Positions 7,605 to 14,814 are shown, counted from the stretch's first letter. The stretch: DNA of 14,911 nucleotides from Actinomycetota bacterium (GCA_009702205.1 WLIM01000009.1:1-14911); one strand, 5' to 3'. A program made the numbers and translations. Notes: generated by a model from the letters alone, not told the origin.

Positions 7605-8348
7605 TTATTTGCTTGCTGGTAGGCGCATTCGATATCCAACACCACGAACTGTGTGAATCAGAGCTGGGTCGTAGATATCAATTTTCTTACGAAGGTAAGA
7701 GATATAAGTTTCCACAATTCCGGCATCCCCACGGAAGTCGTACTGCCAGACGTGGTCAAGAATTTGTGATTTGCTAACAACGCGATCAGCGTTAATCATT
7801 AAATAACGAAGCAATAGAAACTCGGTCGGTGAGAGCTCGATTAAATTGCCACCGCGTCGAACTTCGTGAGTTGCTTCATCAAGTTCTAGATCTGCGAAGC
7901 GAACTTTTTCTTCATCGCTTTCAACTTGGATTGCACCTGTGCGACGGAGAAGTGCGCGTAGGCGAGCAACTAGTTCTTCAAGGCTAAATGGCTTTGTAAC
8001 GTAATCATCGCCACCAATAGTTAGACCAGTAATTTTGTCTTCGACTGTGTCTTTTGCAGTTAAGAAGAGAACTCCAACGTTGTGGCCATCTTGGCGAAGC
8101 TGGCGGCAGACTTCAAAACCATTTTGATCTGGAAGCATCACATCGAGAATTAGTGCATGCGGTTTAAATTCTTCAGCAATCGTCAGCGCCTCTGAACCGG
8201 TGGCGGCGGTGCGAACATCGAAGCCAACAAAGCGAAGGCTTGTGGCGATTAGTTCGGAGATACTATTTTCATCATCAACCACCAGGATTCTTTGTGTGGT
8301 GGCTTGTGTGGATTGGCTCATTTGAGGCTTCTCTTTCAGGATTGTCAT
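7605..8348 (-). CDS. OmpR/PhoP-family response regulator
   Basis: The N-terminal receiver domain has the acidic pair in ILVVDDE, phosphoacceptor Asp69 in LILDVMLPD, Thr97 and Lys119 in DDYVTKPFS. The C-terminal winged helix (about 150-245) contains LSPTEFLLLRYLMINA, the recognition-helix region GIVETYISYLRKKID and the wing HTVRGVGYRMR. It resembles mycobacterial PhoP and TcrX strongly, but which ortholog it is cannot be settled here. An internal ATG at 8321, nine codons in, follows a weak GAGAAG and would remove a tail not needed by the receiver fold. Either start is possible. It is first in an operon with the histidine kinase. Its upstream region has a promoter-like pair and two palindromes that may serve autoregulation. 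Confidence 0.95.
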   Translation of the reverse strand: MTILKEKPQMSQSTQATTQRILVVDDENSISELIATSLRFVGFDVRTAATGSEALTIAEEFKPHALILDVMLPDQNGFEVCRQLRQDGHNVGVLFLTAKDTVEDKITGLTIGGDDYVTKPFSLEELVARLRALLRRTGAIQVESDEEKVRFADLELDEATHEVRRGGNLIELSPTEFLLLRYLMINADRVVSKSQILDHVWQYDFRGDAGIVETYISYLRKKIDIYDPALIHTVRGVGYRMRLPASK

Positions 8349-8391
8349 AGGAAGCAGAGTTCCCTACAAAACTGGGGGTTTCCTGAGAGCC

Positions 8392-8421
8392 AGCATAATG
8401 TGCGCTACTAGTTATCCCCAA
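8392..8421 (-). promoter_or_regulatory. Putative promoter of the response regulator-histidine kinase operon
   Basis: Read on the minus strand, a TTGGGG -35-like hexamer (8416-8421) is separated by 18 bp from TATGCT (8392-8397). Initiation would fall near 8385, giving a leader of about 37 nt to the ATG at 8348 or about 64 nt to that at 8321. The -35 overlaps a DnaA-box-like 9-mer, and two palindromes lie directly upstream. Confidence 0.45.
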
Positions 8422-8424
8422 CCT

Positions 8425-8443
8425 TTATCCACGGTGTGGAGAA
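8425..8443. repeat. Imperfect palindrome TTATCCAC-GGT-GTGGAGAA
   Basis: Eight-base arms pair at seven of eight positions around a 3-bp spacer. Each arm is also within one base of a DnaA box: TTATCCACG on the plus strand and TTCTCCACA on the minus strand. A third such 9-mer, TTATCCCCA, is at 8412-8420. It lies just upstream of the putative response regulator -35. It could be an operator or a DnaA site. Confidence 0.5.
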
Positions 8444-8459
8444 TTACAGGCGTGTAATT
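8442..8459. repeat. Perfect inverted repeat AATTACA-GGCG-TGTAATT
   Basis: Seven-base arms match perfectly around a 4-bp GGCG spacer. It overlaps the preceding palindrome by 2 bp and lies 10 bp beyond the crgA stop. No T tract follows on the minus strand, so it is not a typical intrinsic terminator for crgA. A dimeric regulator operator or a plain mRNA 3' hairpin are both possible. Confidence 0.5.
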
Positions 8460-8468
8460 AAGAGGTAT

Positions 8469-8726
8469 TTAGCGCCAGCGAGTTGCGAGGCTAAAACCGA
8501 CCCCGATAAATCCGAAGCCAACGAGCATGTTCCAAGCGCCGATTCCAGGGATTGGGTAGGCGGTCGCGCTCACATAGAAAATTACGATCCAGATTAGGCC
8601 GGCGATAAAGGCGGCAACCATTGCTGGGGCCAACCACTTTGGGCTCTCGGTTGGAACTGGTGCCGCGTGGACCACATCCTCTGGGATGTAGGCCTTCTCT
8701 TTCTTGCGCATACGTGACTTAGGCAT
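8469..8726 (-). CDS. crgA: Cell division protein CrgA
   Basis: CrgA is a small actinobacterial membrane protein that joins the division machinery and interacts with FtsZ, FtsQ, FtsI and CwsA in mycobacteria. The 85-residue product has a basic N-terminus (MPKSRMRKKEK), two membrane helices (about 31-53 and 61-80), the conserved link GIGAWNMLVGFG and the C-terminal TRWR. Position beside trpG and pknB is the standard actinobacterial arrangement. The ATG has no Shine-Dalgarno sequence, and a TAATCT hexamer sits 6 bp upstream. Only 27 bp separate it from the divergent trpG start. Confidence 0.95.
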   Translation of the reverse strand: MPKSRMRKKEKAYIPEDVVHAAPVPTESPKWLAPAMVAAFIAGLIWIVIFYVSATAYPIPGIGAWNMLVGFGFIGVGFSLATRWR

Positions 8727-8732
8727 GGGCAG

Positions 8733-8738
8733 AGATTA
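8733..8738 (-). promoter_or_regulatory. Putative -10 element for leaderless crgA mRNA
   Basis: On the minus strand TAATCT is followed by 6 bp and the crgA ATG (8726). On the opposite strand CACAAT (8742-8747) is 6 bp before the trpG ATG, a weaker version of the same arrangement. Confidence 0.55.
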
Positions 8739-8753
8739 CACCACAATTGCCAC

Positions 8754-9392
8754 ATGAATAGTGCCGGCCGGAAGATTTTGGTTGTCGATAACCATGATTC
8801 TTTTGTCTTCAATATCGTGCAATATCTCAATGAAATTGGGGCGATTACAACGGTCGTTACAAATTCGGAGATCAAAGCTGATTTCGCCAAGAATTTTGAT
8901 GGCGTATTAATTTCGCCAGGACCGGGTACTCCAGAGAGCGCCGGAGTAAGTGTTGACGTTGTTAAATATTGCGCTGTAGAAAAAATTCCTGTTCTTGGAA
9001 TTTGTTTAGGGCTGCAGGTAATTGGAATCGTATTTGGCGCAAAAGTAAGCGGAGCCAGCGAATTAATTCATGGGCGAACAAGTGCAATTAAACATTGCAA
9101 AGAAAATATCTTCAAAGATATTCCAAATAATTTCAACGCTACGCGATATCACTCATTAGCTCTTGAAGAAAATTCAATTGGTGCATCAATTGAAATTACT
9201 GCTCGAAGTGCCGATGAAACAATTATGGGAATTCGAATTAAAGATAAGAATATTTACGGAGTTCAGTTTCACCCAGAAGCGGTGTTGTCTGAATATGGCT
9301 ATGAATTGCTAGCGAACTGGTTAGAAATATGTGGTGATGTCGGCGCTCGCAAAAGAATTAACGGGATGAGTCCGATAGCTTCAAATTCTTAA
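8754..9392 (+). CDS. trpG: Glutamine amidotransferase subunit of anthranilate or aminodeoxychorismate synthase
   Basis: This class I glutaminase supplies ammonia to the chorismate-using partner (TrpE or PabB), for tryptophan or folate synthesis. The 212-residue sequence has the start KILVVDNHDSFVFN, the oxyanion loop SPGPGTPE (about 54-61), the nucleophile Cys84 in GICLGLQ, RYHSLALEE (131-139) and the catalytic pair His173/Glu175 in QFHPEAV. The usual GHQ after the nucleophile reads GLQ, a position that varies in related amidotransferases. The partner gene is not in the window, so TrpG and PabA roles cannot be separated; dual use is common. Location between crgA and pknB matches other Actinobacteria. 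Its stop overlaps that of pknB in TTAA (9389-9392). Confidence 0.93.
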   Translation: MNSAGRKILVVDNHDSFVFNIVQYLNEIGAITTVVTNSEIKADFAKNFDGVLISPGPGTPESAGVSVDVVKYCAVEKIPVLGICLGLQVIGIVFGAKVSGASELIHGRTSAIKHCKENIFKDIPNNFNATRYHSLALEENSIGASIEITARSADETIMGIRIKDKNIYGVQFHPEAVLSEYGYELLANWLEICGDVGARKRINGMSPIASNS

Positions 9393-10933
9393 GGTTTTTT
9401 ATTTACCGTAATTGCAACATCAGAACCAATTACTTGGGTTGTTCCGGCGGCAGGTGCTTGAGCAAGGACAACACCAATTGGCTTTGCTTCGTCATAGCCG
9501 CTAATTTCCTTCACCAAAAATCCTGCTTGTGTAAGAATTGTTTGAGCTTCAATTCCAGTTAAATCTATTAGTGCTGGAACTTTTAGACTGCCACTTGCGA
9601 TTTCTAGGATCACACCACTTCCAGCTTTAATAATTGATCCAGCATCAGGTGTAATTTTTAATACAACACCTGTTCGTGAATTTGAATCGACCGGGACAAT
9701 TTGGGTAATTAATAAACCAGCTGCAGAAAGCTCATTTCGAGCCTCTTCTAGGCTTAAACCAACGATAGTTGTGGGAACTGTTGTGTCTCCCGGGCCATCT
9801 GAAATCGTCAAAGTAATGCTGCTTCCCTTTGGGGCCCGAGTAGTTGCAAGTGGAAGTTGGGATGCAACTCGATCCTTTGGAATTCTTGAATCAGGTGCGC
9901 GTTGAATATTTATTGTGTAACCAGACAACAACTTTTCGGCATCGGCTTGGGTCAGTCCAACAACATTCGGAATTTGAAGTGAAGGTTGTGGCGCACTTGA
10001 ATTAAATGAATTGAAGGCAAGGCCAACAAGTAGTACAAAAGCTGCGATTGCTCCACCCATAACAAGGAAGTTACGACGTGGAACTATTCGACGAATCTTA
10101 GTTGTGACATTCTGGCCCTTCATTGCGCGCCGAATATCGGCAAGCATTAAATCCGCACTTTGATATCTGTCAGCAGGATCTTTGGCTAGTGCAACCGTGA
10201 TAATTTTGTCGATGTTCTCATCAAGATCAGGATTGATTGCACTTGGCAGAACAAAATCTGCAGATACATGTTGGTAAGCAATTGCGACCGGAGTATCCCC
10301 AGTAAATGGTGGTTGACCGGTAACTAATTCATAGAGAAGACATCCAACAGAATAAATATCACTTCGCAAATCCGCGGCCTCACCAGTGGCTTGTTCTGGT
10401 GATAAATATTGCGCAGTACCAACAATATTCCAAGTGCTTGTCATGGTGGCACCAATATCATCCATGGCACGAGCAATGCCAAAGTCCATAACTTTCACAT
10501 CACCGAATTCACTCAACATAATATTTCCGGGCTTAATATCACGGTGGATAATTCCATTTTGATGTGAATAAGAAAGTGCATCCAATACACCTTCGATAAT
10601 TTCTAGCGATCTATCAACTGTTAACGTTGCCCGATCAGATAGTTCCTCGCGAAGTGTGTGGCCAGTTACGAGTTCCATAACGATGTATGAATTAAGGCCC
10701 TCTTCACCAGAGTCATAAACCGCAACAATTCCAGGGTGATTTAGCCCCGCAGCAGCAAGTGCTTCTTTACGGAAGCGAGCTACGAATGAAGGATCTCTGG
10801 CTAAATCACTTCGTAGAACTTTTACCGCAACTTTTCTCGACAATCTTTGATCTTCACCAATGTAAACATCAGCCATGCCACCAGTGCCAATCATCTGGCC
10901 AATTTCATAACGGTTACCAAATAATTTAGCCAT
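9389..10933 (-). CDS. pknB: PASTA-domain serine/threonine protein kinase PknB
   Basis: PknB-type kinases sense cell-wall fragments through extracellular PASTA repeats and phosphorylate division and peptidoglycan proteins. The 514-residue product has a kinase domain (about 9-270) with glycine loop GTGGMADVY, Lys38, catalytic loop HRDIKPGN (Asp132), DFG (150-152), a Thr/Ser-rich activation loop (162-167) and GTAQYLSPE (172-180). A basic juxtamembrane stretch, one helix (about 289-310) and three PASTA repeats (about 320-382, 384-448, 450-513) follow. M. tuberculosis PknB has four. The ATG at 10933 overlaps the pstP stop in ATGGCTAA, implying translational coupling. A GTG at 10960 is an alternative start, but the family usually has about this many residues before RYE. 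rodA, pbpA and pknA are not adjacent. Confidence 0.96.
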   Translation of the reverse strand: MAKLFGNRYEIGQMIGTGGMADVYIGEDQRLSRKVAVKVLRSDLARDPSFVARFRKEALAAAGLNHPGIVAVYDSGEEGLNSYIVMELVTGHTLREELSDRATLTVDRSLEIIEGVLDALSYSHQNGIIHRDIKPGNIMLSEFGDVKVMDFGIARAMDDIGATMTSTWNIVGTAQYLSPEQATGEAADLRSDIYSVGCLLYELVTGQPPFTGDTPVAIAYQHVSADFVLPSAINPDLDENIDKIITVALAKDPADRYQSADLMLADIRRAMKGQNVTTKIRRIVPRRNFLVMGGAIAAFVLLVGLAFNSFNSSAPQPSLQIPNVVGLTQADAEKLLSGYTINIQRAPDSRIPKDRVASQLPLATTRAPKGSSITLTISDGPGDTTVPTTIVGLSLEEARNELSAAGLLITQIVPVDSNSRTGVVLKITPDAGSIIKAGSGVILEIASGSLKVPALIDLTGIEAQTILTQAGFLVKEISGYDEAKPIGVVLAQAPAAGTTQVIGSDVAITVNKKP

Positions 10934-11669
10934 TTGCTGCACCAATAAATTCTGTTGCACTTGCTTGATCTTCCAAAACTACTTCTGCCCAAATCACAGT
11001 TACATTATCTGGCGCGCCTTTTGCTTTGGTTTCTGTGACAAGAAGTTCCACTAATTCTTGACCGCTATTCTTTTTGATAATTTTCGAAATTTCTAAATCT
11101 GAAAGTACCGCTGTTAAGCCATCGCTGCACAATAAGAATTGATCGCCAATAGTTATCGGATAAAGCTGAAGAAGCGGATTTACTTGCGAATCTCCCATAA
11201 GTGCTTGGGTAAGAAGCGAGCGTTGGGGATGATTTATTGCTTCTTCGGGGGTAATTCGGCCCTGATCAATTAGCTCTTGCATCACAGTGTGGTCGTTGCT
11301 TAATTGATTTAATTTTCCGCCAGAAAATGCATAGCAACGTGAGTCGCCAACATGAAGTAATTCGGCTACATCGCCATTAATTTGAAGTGCAGTAAGAGTC
11401 GTTCCCATTCCGACAAGATCTGGTTCCTTCGTTGAAGCATCAAGAATTTGTTTATTTATTTTTCCGGCAACGGTTAATAGAGCGTCGGCTCCTGATTCTG
11501 ATTCAACAAGAGATTTGATAGCGATACGAGATGCAACTTCTCCACCAGCATGCCCGCCCATTCCATCGGCAACAGCAATCAATTTTGCAGAAACAAGACC
11601 AGAATCTTCGTTACCTTCACGATGTAAGCCCAGATCTGAAAGTGCAAATACCTTGAATGCCAGTGACAT
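10926..11669 (-). CDS. pstP: PP2C-family serine/threonine phosphatase (PstP-like)
   Basis: This metal-dependent phosphatase is the counterpart of PknB. The 247-residue protein contains the PP2C motifs NED (20-22), VADGMGGHAGGEVAS with Asp35, GMGTTLTAL, HVGDSRCYAF, NDHT, LLCSDGLTAVL and PDNVTVIWAEV. It ends right after the catalytic domain. Mycobacterial PstP carries an additional transmembrane helix and extracellular tail, so this version appears soluble. The ATG has an AGGA Shine-Dalgarno core 7 bp upstream. Its last 8 bp overlap the start of pknB. It is the first gene of a two-gene operon, divergent from the aquaporin gene with about 68 bp between starts. Confidence 0.95.
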   Translation of the reverse strand: MSLAFKVFALSDLGLHREGNEDSGLVSAKLIAVADGMGGHAGGEVASRIAIKSLVESESGADALLTVAGKINKQILDASTKEPDLVGMGTTLTALQINGDVAELLHVGDSRCYAFSGGKLNQLSNDHTVMQELIDQGRITPEEAINHPQRSLLTQALMGDSQVNPLLQLYPITIGDQFLLCSDGLTAVLSDLEISKIIKKNSGQELVELLVTETKAKGAPDNVTVIWAEVVLEDQASATEFIGAANG

Positions 11670-11724
11670 TTGCGCTTCCTTTCGCTAAATCGTGGCTAAA
11701 ACCAATAGAGCGATATCTTCCCAC

Positions 11725-11730
11725 TAAATT
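11725..11730 (+). promoter_or_regulatory. Putative -10 element for leaderless aquaporin mRNA
   Basis: TAAATT is followed by 7 bp and the preferred GTG start at 11738. No Shine-Dalgarno sequence precedes that codon. Confidence 0.45.
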
Positions 11731-11737
11731 GGCGCTT

Positions 11738-12403
11738 GTGAAACTACAAAAAATCTTCGCAGAATTCCTCGGGACTGCGCTCTTACTTACCTCAGTTATT
11801 GGCTCAGGAATTATGGCTACTAATTTGACGGACGATATTGGTCTCCAGCTGACAATTAATGCGATTTCAATTGTTTCGATGTTGGCTTTAATCATCACTT
11901 TATTTGCCCCTATTAGTGGTGCACATTTCAATCCAGTTGTAACTCTTGGTGAATTGTTTAAGAATCGTATCGACCCTAAGAACGCAATTGCATTTATCGC
12001 AGCACAATTCCTCGGCGGATTTATTGGAACAGTTTTCGCAAATTTAATATTTAGTAAACCGGCAATTTTTCAATCTCACCACGGAAGAACTGGCACTAAC
12101 CTATTTGTAAGTGAAATTTTTGCGACTGCAGGATTAGTAATGATTGTTCATCTTCTAACTGATCAAAAACGTGGCAACTTGGCACCGCTAATTATTCCAG
12201 CTTGGATTACAACAGCTTTCTATGCAACATCATCATTTGTTTTTGCAAATCCTGCTGTTACTTTTGCCAGAATTTGGAGCGATTCATTTGCTGGCATAAC
12301 CCTGCACTCAGCTTGGATTTATATGATTGCGCAATTAATTGGTCTGCCAATAGGTTTAATTGTTGCTCGACTACTTTTTGTGAAAGCTATAAATCCGAAT
12401 TAA
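11738..12403 (+). CDS. MIP-family channel (AqpS-like aquaporin)
   Basis: This 221-residue membrane channel shows about six helices in two halves with two re-entrant loops: NPV (65-67) in GAHFNPVVTL and NPA (171-173) in FANPAVTFAR, with the selectivity-filter Arg178. The opening AEFLGTALLLTSVIGSGIMA and the ending SDSFAGI are like the AqpS group often found near arsenic-resistance genes, whose members can pass arsenite or methylated arsenicals as well as water or glycerol. No ars gene is in the window, so the substrate is open. The open frame extends upstream to 11657, but that start would overlap pstP. GTG at 11738 gives a normal MIP N-terminus and has a TAnnnT hexamer 7 bp upstream. The stop overlaps that of the convergent gene in TTAA (12400-12403). 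Confidence 0.92.
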   Translation: MKLQKIFAEFLGTALLLTSVIGSGIMATNLTDDIGLQLTINAISIVSMLALIITLFAPISGAHFNPVVTLGELFKNRIDPKNAIAFIAAQFLGGFIGTVFANLIFSKPAIFQSHHGRTGTNLFVSEIFATAGLVMIVHLLTDQKRGNLAPLIIPAWITTAFYATSSFVFANPAVTFARIWSDSFAGITLHSAWIYMIAQLIGLPIGLIVARLLFVKAINPN

Positions 12404-14736
12404 ATTACAATTTCGTAAGAAGGATTCAAAATAGTAAGTGAACCCTCGGTTTCGCCAACCATTCCTTCTGCGCAAATAGTTGAACCAACATCTAAACCAG
12501 CAATTTCACGACGACCAAGGAATTGCAGAGTAATTCCACCAGTTGTATCCCAAACTTCAACATCTACTCTTGGCGCACCGCCTGATGGCGCAGTTCTAAT
12601 CGCGGTTACTTGACCACGTACATGTGCACGCGTTCGCCAAGTTGCATTTGAAATTGGCAAAATATCTTCGCTGTAGTGACTAACTGGCCCGGCCTCTGAG
12701 CTTTGCAATCTAGGAAGCGGAATCTTCTTAGCTGCAGGAGCCGCTTCTTTAACGGCAATATGGCTGTCGAGATGCGAGTCAGAGTCCAAAATTTTCTCAA
12801 CATCGAACGGAATAATTGTTGCTACAACTCTAGAAAGTTGTGAGATCGGCGCTGCAATAGCTTCAGCAGTCTGATCATGCAGAACTTTGCCCAAGAATCT
12901 TGAGTAAGAGCGACGTGGAAGTAAGAGAGTTAGCTCAACATCCTGGTTTGCAGTCGCACGTATTGAATAATCAACAGCAGCATTAGGCAATCTTCGATCC
13001 GGACAGTCAATCATCTGAAGTGTTACATCCGACAAGGCAGGATTCTTAGCCCAATCTGCAGAAATTGAATCTGCTCTTTGATCATCAATCACAAAGTGCA
13101 CAGCAGTTAGATTGCGTGGGTTCAAACTACGCGCGTAACGAATAGAACCAACAGTTGCAATATCGACGTTATCAATCAGAACAGTAACGTCGTGGCGTGA
13201 AATAGATGTGCGACGAGACTTTGCTTCTGTCACACGAAGTGCAGCTTGTTCTTTTCGATATTGACGATTTAGTCGGAGCAATAAGACAACGAGAATGGGA
13301 GTAATCGCGATAATTATCCACGCACCTTCAGTGAATTTAACGATTGCGAAAATTATAACGATAACTGTAGAAACAACTCCAGAGACCATATTAATTCCGT
13401 ACTTAACTTGCCAACCTTTTTCACGCATACTAATTGCGCGTTTAGCCATTCCATAGCCAGTTAATGAGAATCCAGTAAAGACGCCGAGAGCATAGAAGGC
13501 AACTAGATGTTCTACCGATGCCTTAGTTGCTAAAGCTAACAAGATTGCGCTTCCAGCAAGTAGGAAAATTCCATTTGAAAACGCTAAACGGTGCCCACGT
13601 TTTGTTAATTGGCGAGGCAAGAAACCATCAGTCGCTACGAAATTAACTAAATAAGGAAAGCCGTTATATGCAGTATTTGCACCAGTGAAGAGAATCAACA
13701 TTGTTGCTGCCTGAACAACATAGAAAAATGCCCCACCAAAAAGCGAGTTACCTAAAGCCCCTTTAGCGATTTGTGAAATAACAGTCGGCGTTCCACTTTC
13801 AAATGGCATCGTCCACATTGCATGAGCAAAGTAGGAGATACCAAAAACTAAAGTTGCAAGAATTGAACTCATAATTACTAACGTGCGACGAGCATTAACG
13901 CCTTCAGGAACTCTAAAGAGTGAAACTCCATCAGAGATGGCTTCTAGGCCAGTTAATGAAGATCCACCATTAGCAAAAGCGCGAAGCAAGATAAATATTG
14001 CAGCAAAAGTAAATAGCCCTTGAGAATGTCCAATCGGAATGACACCTTCAACATTTGTATCTAATTTTGGAAGTGTTCCATTAATAGAACGGAAGATTCC
14101 CATCCCGAATACAACAGCGAGAGATCCTGCAAAGAAATAGGTAGGGAAGGCAAATGCCGCACCTGCCTCTTTCACGCCCCGAAGATTCATGAAAGTTAAA
14201 ATTACAATCACTAAGATTGTCATCTCTAATTTCCAGGGTTGCAGATTATTAAAGGTAGAAATAATCGCATCGACACCAGCTGCAGATTGAATTGCAACTG
14301 TAACTATGTAATCCAACATAAGTGCAACAGCTGCTATTTGCGCAATTACTGGCCCAAAATTATCTCGCGAAACTACGTAAGCGCCACCAGATTTTGTGTA
14401 AATCGAAACAACTTCACGATAAGAAAAAGTTACGATGACAAGTACTGCAAGTACAACTGCAGTCATCGGCATCAAGATATTAAATGCAGCGAGTCCAAAC
14501 ATTGGGATAAGTGCAAGGAGAATCTGTTCGCTGCCATATGCCGAAGATGAAATACAGTCTGAAGAGAGAATTCCAAGTGCATGTGTCTTGCTAAGTCTTT
14601 GGTGTGAAAGTGAATGGCGGTTTAGCGGAATTCCAAGAATGCGTTTTTTAATCCGGTATGAAATCGGGTCTGCAAGATGCGCATGCTCCTGAAGAACCAT
14701 TGGTTCTGGGGCGTCATCAGTCCAAGACTTTGGCAC
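12400..14736 (-). CDS. KimA-like APC-superfamily permease fused to a C-terminal OB-fold domain
   Basis: The 778-residue product starts with a cytosolic stretch (about 1-50), then about twelve membrane helices (about 55-510). SSDCISSSAYG (59-69) matches the first-helix region of KimA-type potassium importers, including Asp and Tyr seven residues apart (D60, Y67). A soluble domain follows (about 520-650) with DYSIRATANQDVELTLLLPRRSY, as in the universal-stress-like tail of KimA relatives. An Ala/Pro-rich linker leads to residues 697-778, which resemble the actinobacterial OB-fold protein Rv2694c, including FLGRREIAGLDVG and NPSYEI. In other Actinobacteria that OB protein is a separate gene near the permease and the Trk regulators ceoBC. 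The start is GTG at 14736. The longer TTG frame from 14832 would overlap the divergent gene. Potassium transport is inferred. Confidence 0.85.
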   Translation of the reverse strand: MPKSWTDDAPEPMVLQEHAHLADPISYRIKKRILGIPLNRHSLSHQRLSKTHALGILSSDCISSSAYGSEQILLALIPMFGLAAFNILMPMTAVVLAVLVIVTFSYREVVSIYTKSGGAYVVSRDNFGPVIAQIAAVALMLDYIVTVAIQSAAGVDAIISTFNNLQPWKLEMTILVIVILTFMNLRGVKEAGAAFAFPTYFFAGSLAVVFGMGIFRSINGTLPKLDTNVEGVIPIGHSQGLFTFAAIFILLRAFANGGSSLTGLEAISDGVSLFRVPEGVNARRTLVIMSSILATLVFGISYFAHAMWTMPFESGTPTVISQIAKGALGNSLFGGAFFYVVQAATMLILFTGANTAYNGFPYLVNFVATDGFLPRQLTKRGHRLAFSNGIFLLAGSAILLALATKASVEHLVAFYALGVFTGFSLTGYGMAKRAISMREKGWQVKYGINMVSGVVSTVIVIIFAIVKFTEGAWIIIAITPILVVLLLRLNRQYRKEQAALRVTEAKSRRTSISRHDVTVLIDNVDIATVGSIRYARSLNPRNLTAVHFVIDDQRADSISADWAKNPALSDVTLQMIDCPDRRLPNAAVDYSIRATANQDVELTLLLPRRSYSRFLGKVLHDQTAEAIAAPISQLSRVVATIIPFDVEKILDSDSHLDSHIAVKEAAPAAKKIPLPRLQSSEAGPVSHYSEDILPISNATWRTRAHVRGQVTAIRTAPSGGAPRVDVEVWDTTGGITLQFLGRREIAGLDVGSTICAEGMVGETEGSLTILNPSYEIVI

Positions 14737-14743
14737 GGCCACT

Positions 14744-14749
14744 CTTCCT
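14744..14749 (-). promoter_or_regulatory. Ribosome binding site setting the permease start
   Basis: On the minus strand AGGAAG is followed by 7 bp and GTG at 14736. It is only 1 bp from the other in-frame GTG (14742), so 14736 is the better start. Confidence 0.6.
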
Positions 14750-14814
14750 ATAAATAGAAAATCTTCAGTTCTTCGAGTTTTAGCTGGATTTAATTTTACT
14801 TCGCATTCGAGGCG

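Noticed and set aside
9390..9400. T tract after trpG as an intrinsic terminator
   Set aside because: The T run is the complement of Asn-Lys-Lys codons at the pknB end, and no stem precedes it.
11657..11737. Upstream N-terminal extension of the aquaporin
   Set aside because: It would overlap the divergent pstP start and adds 27 residues not expected for the family; GTG at 11738 is a better start.
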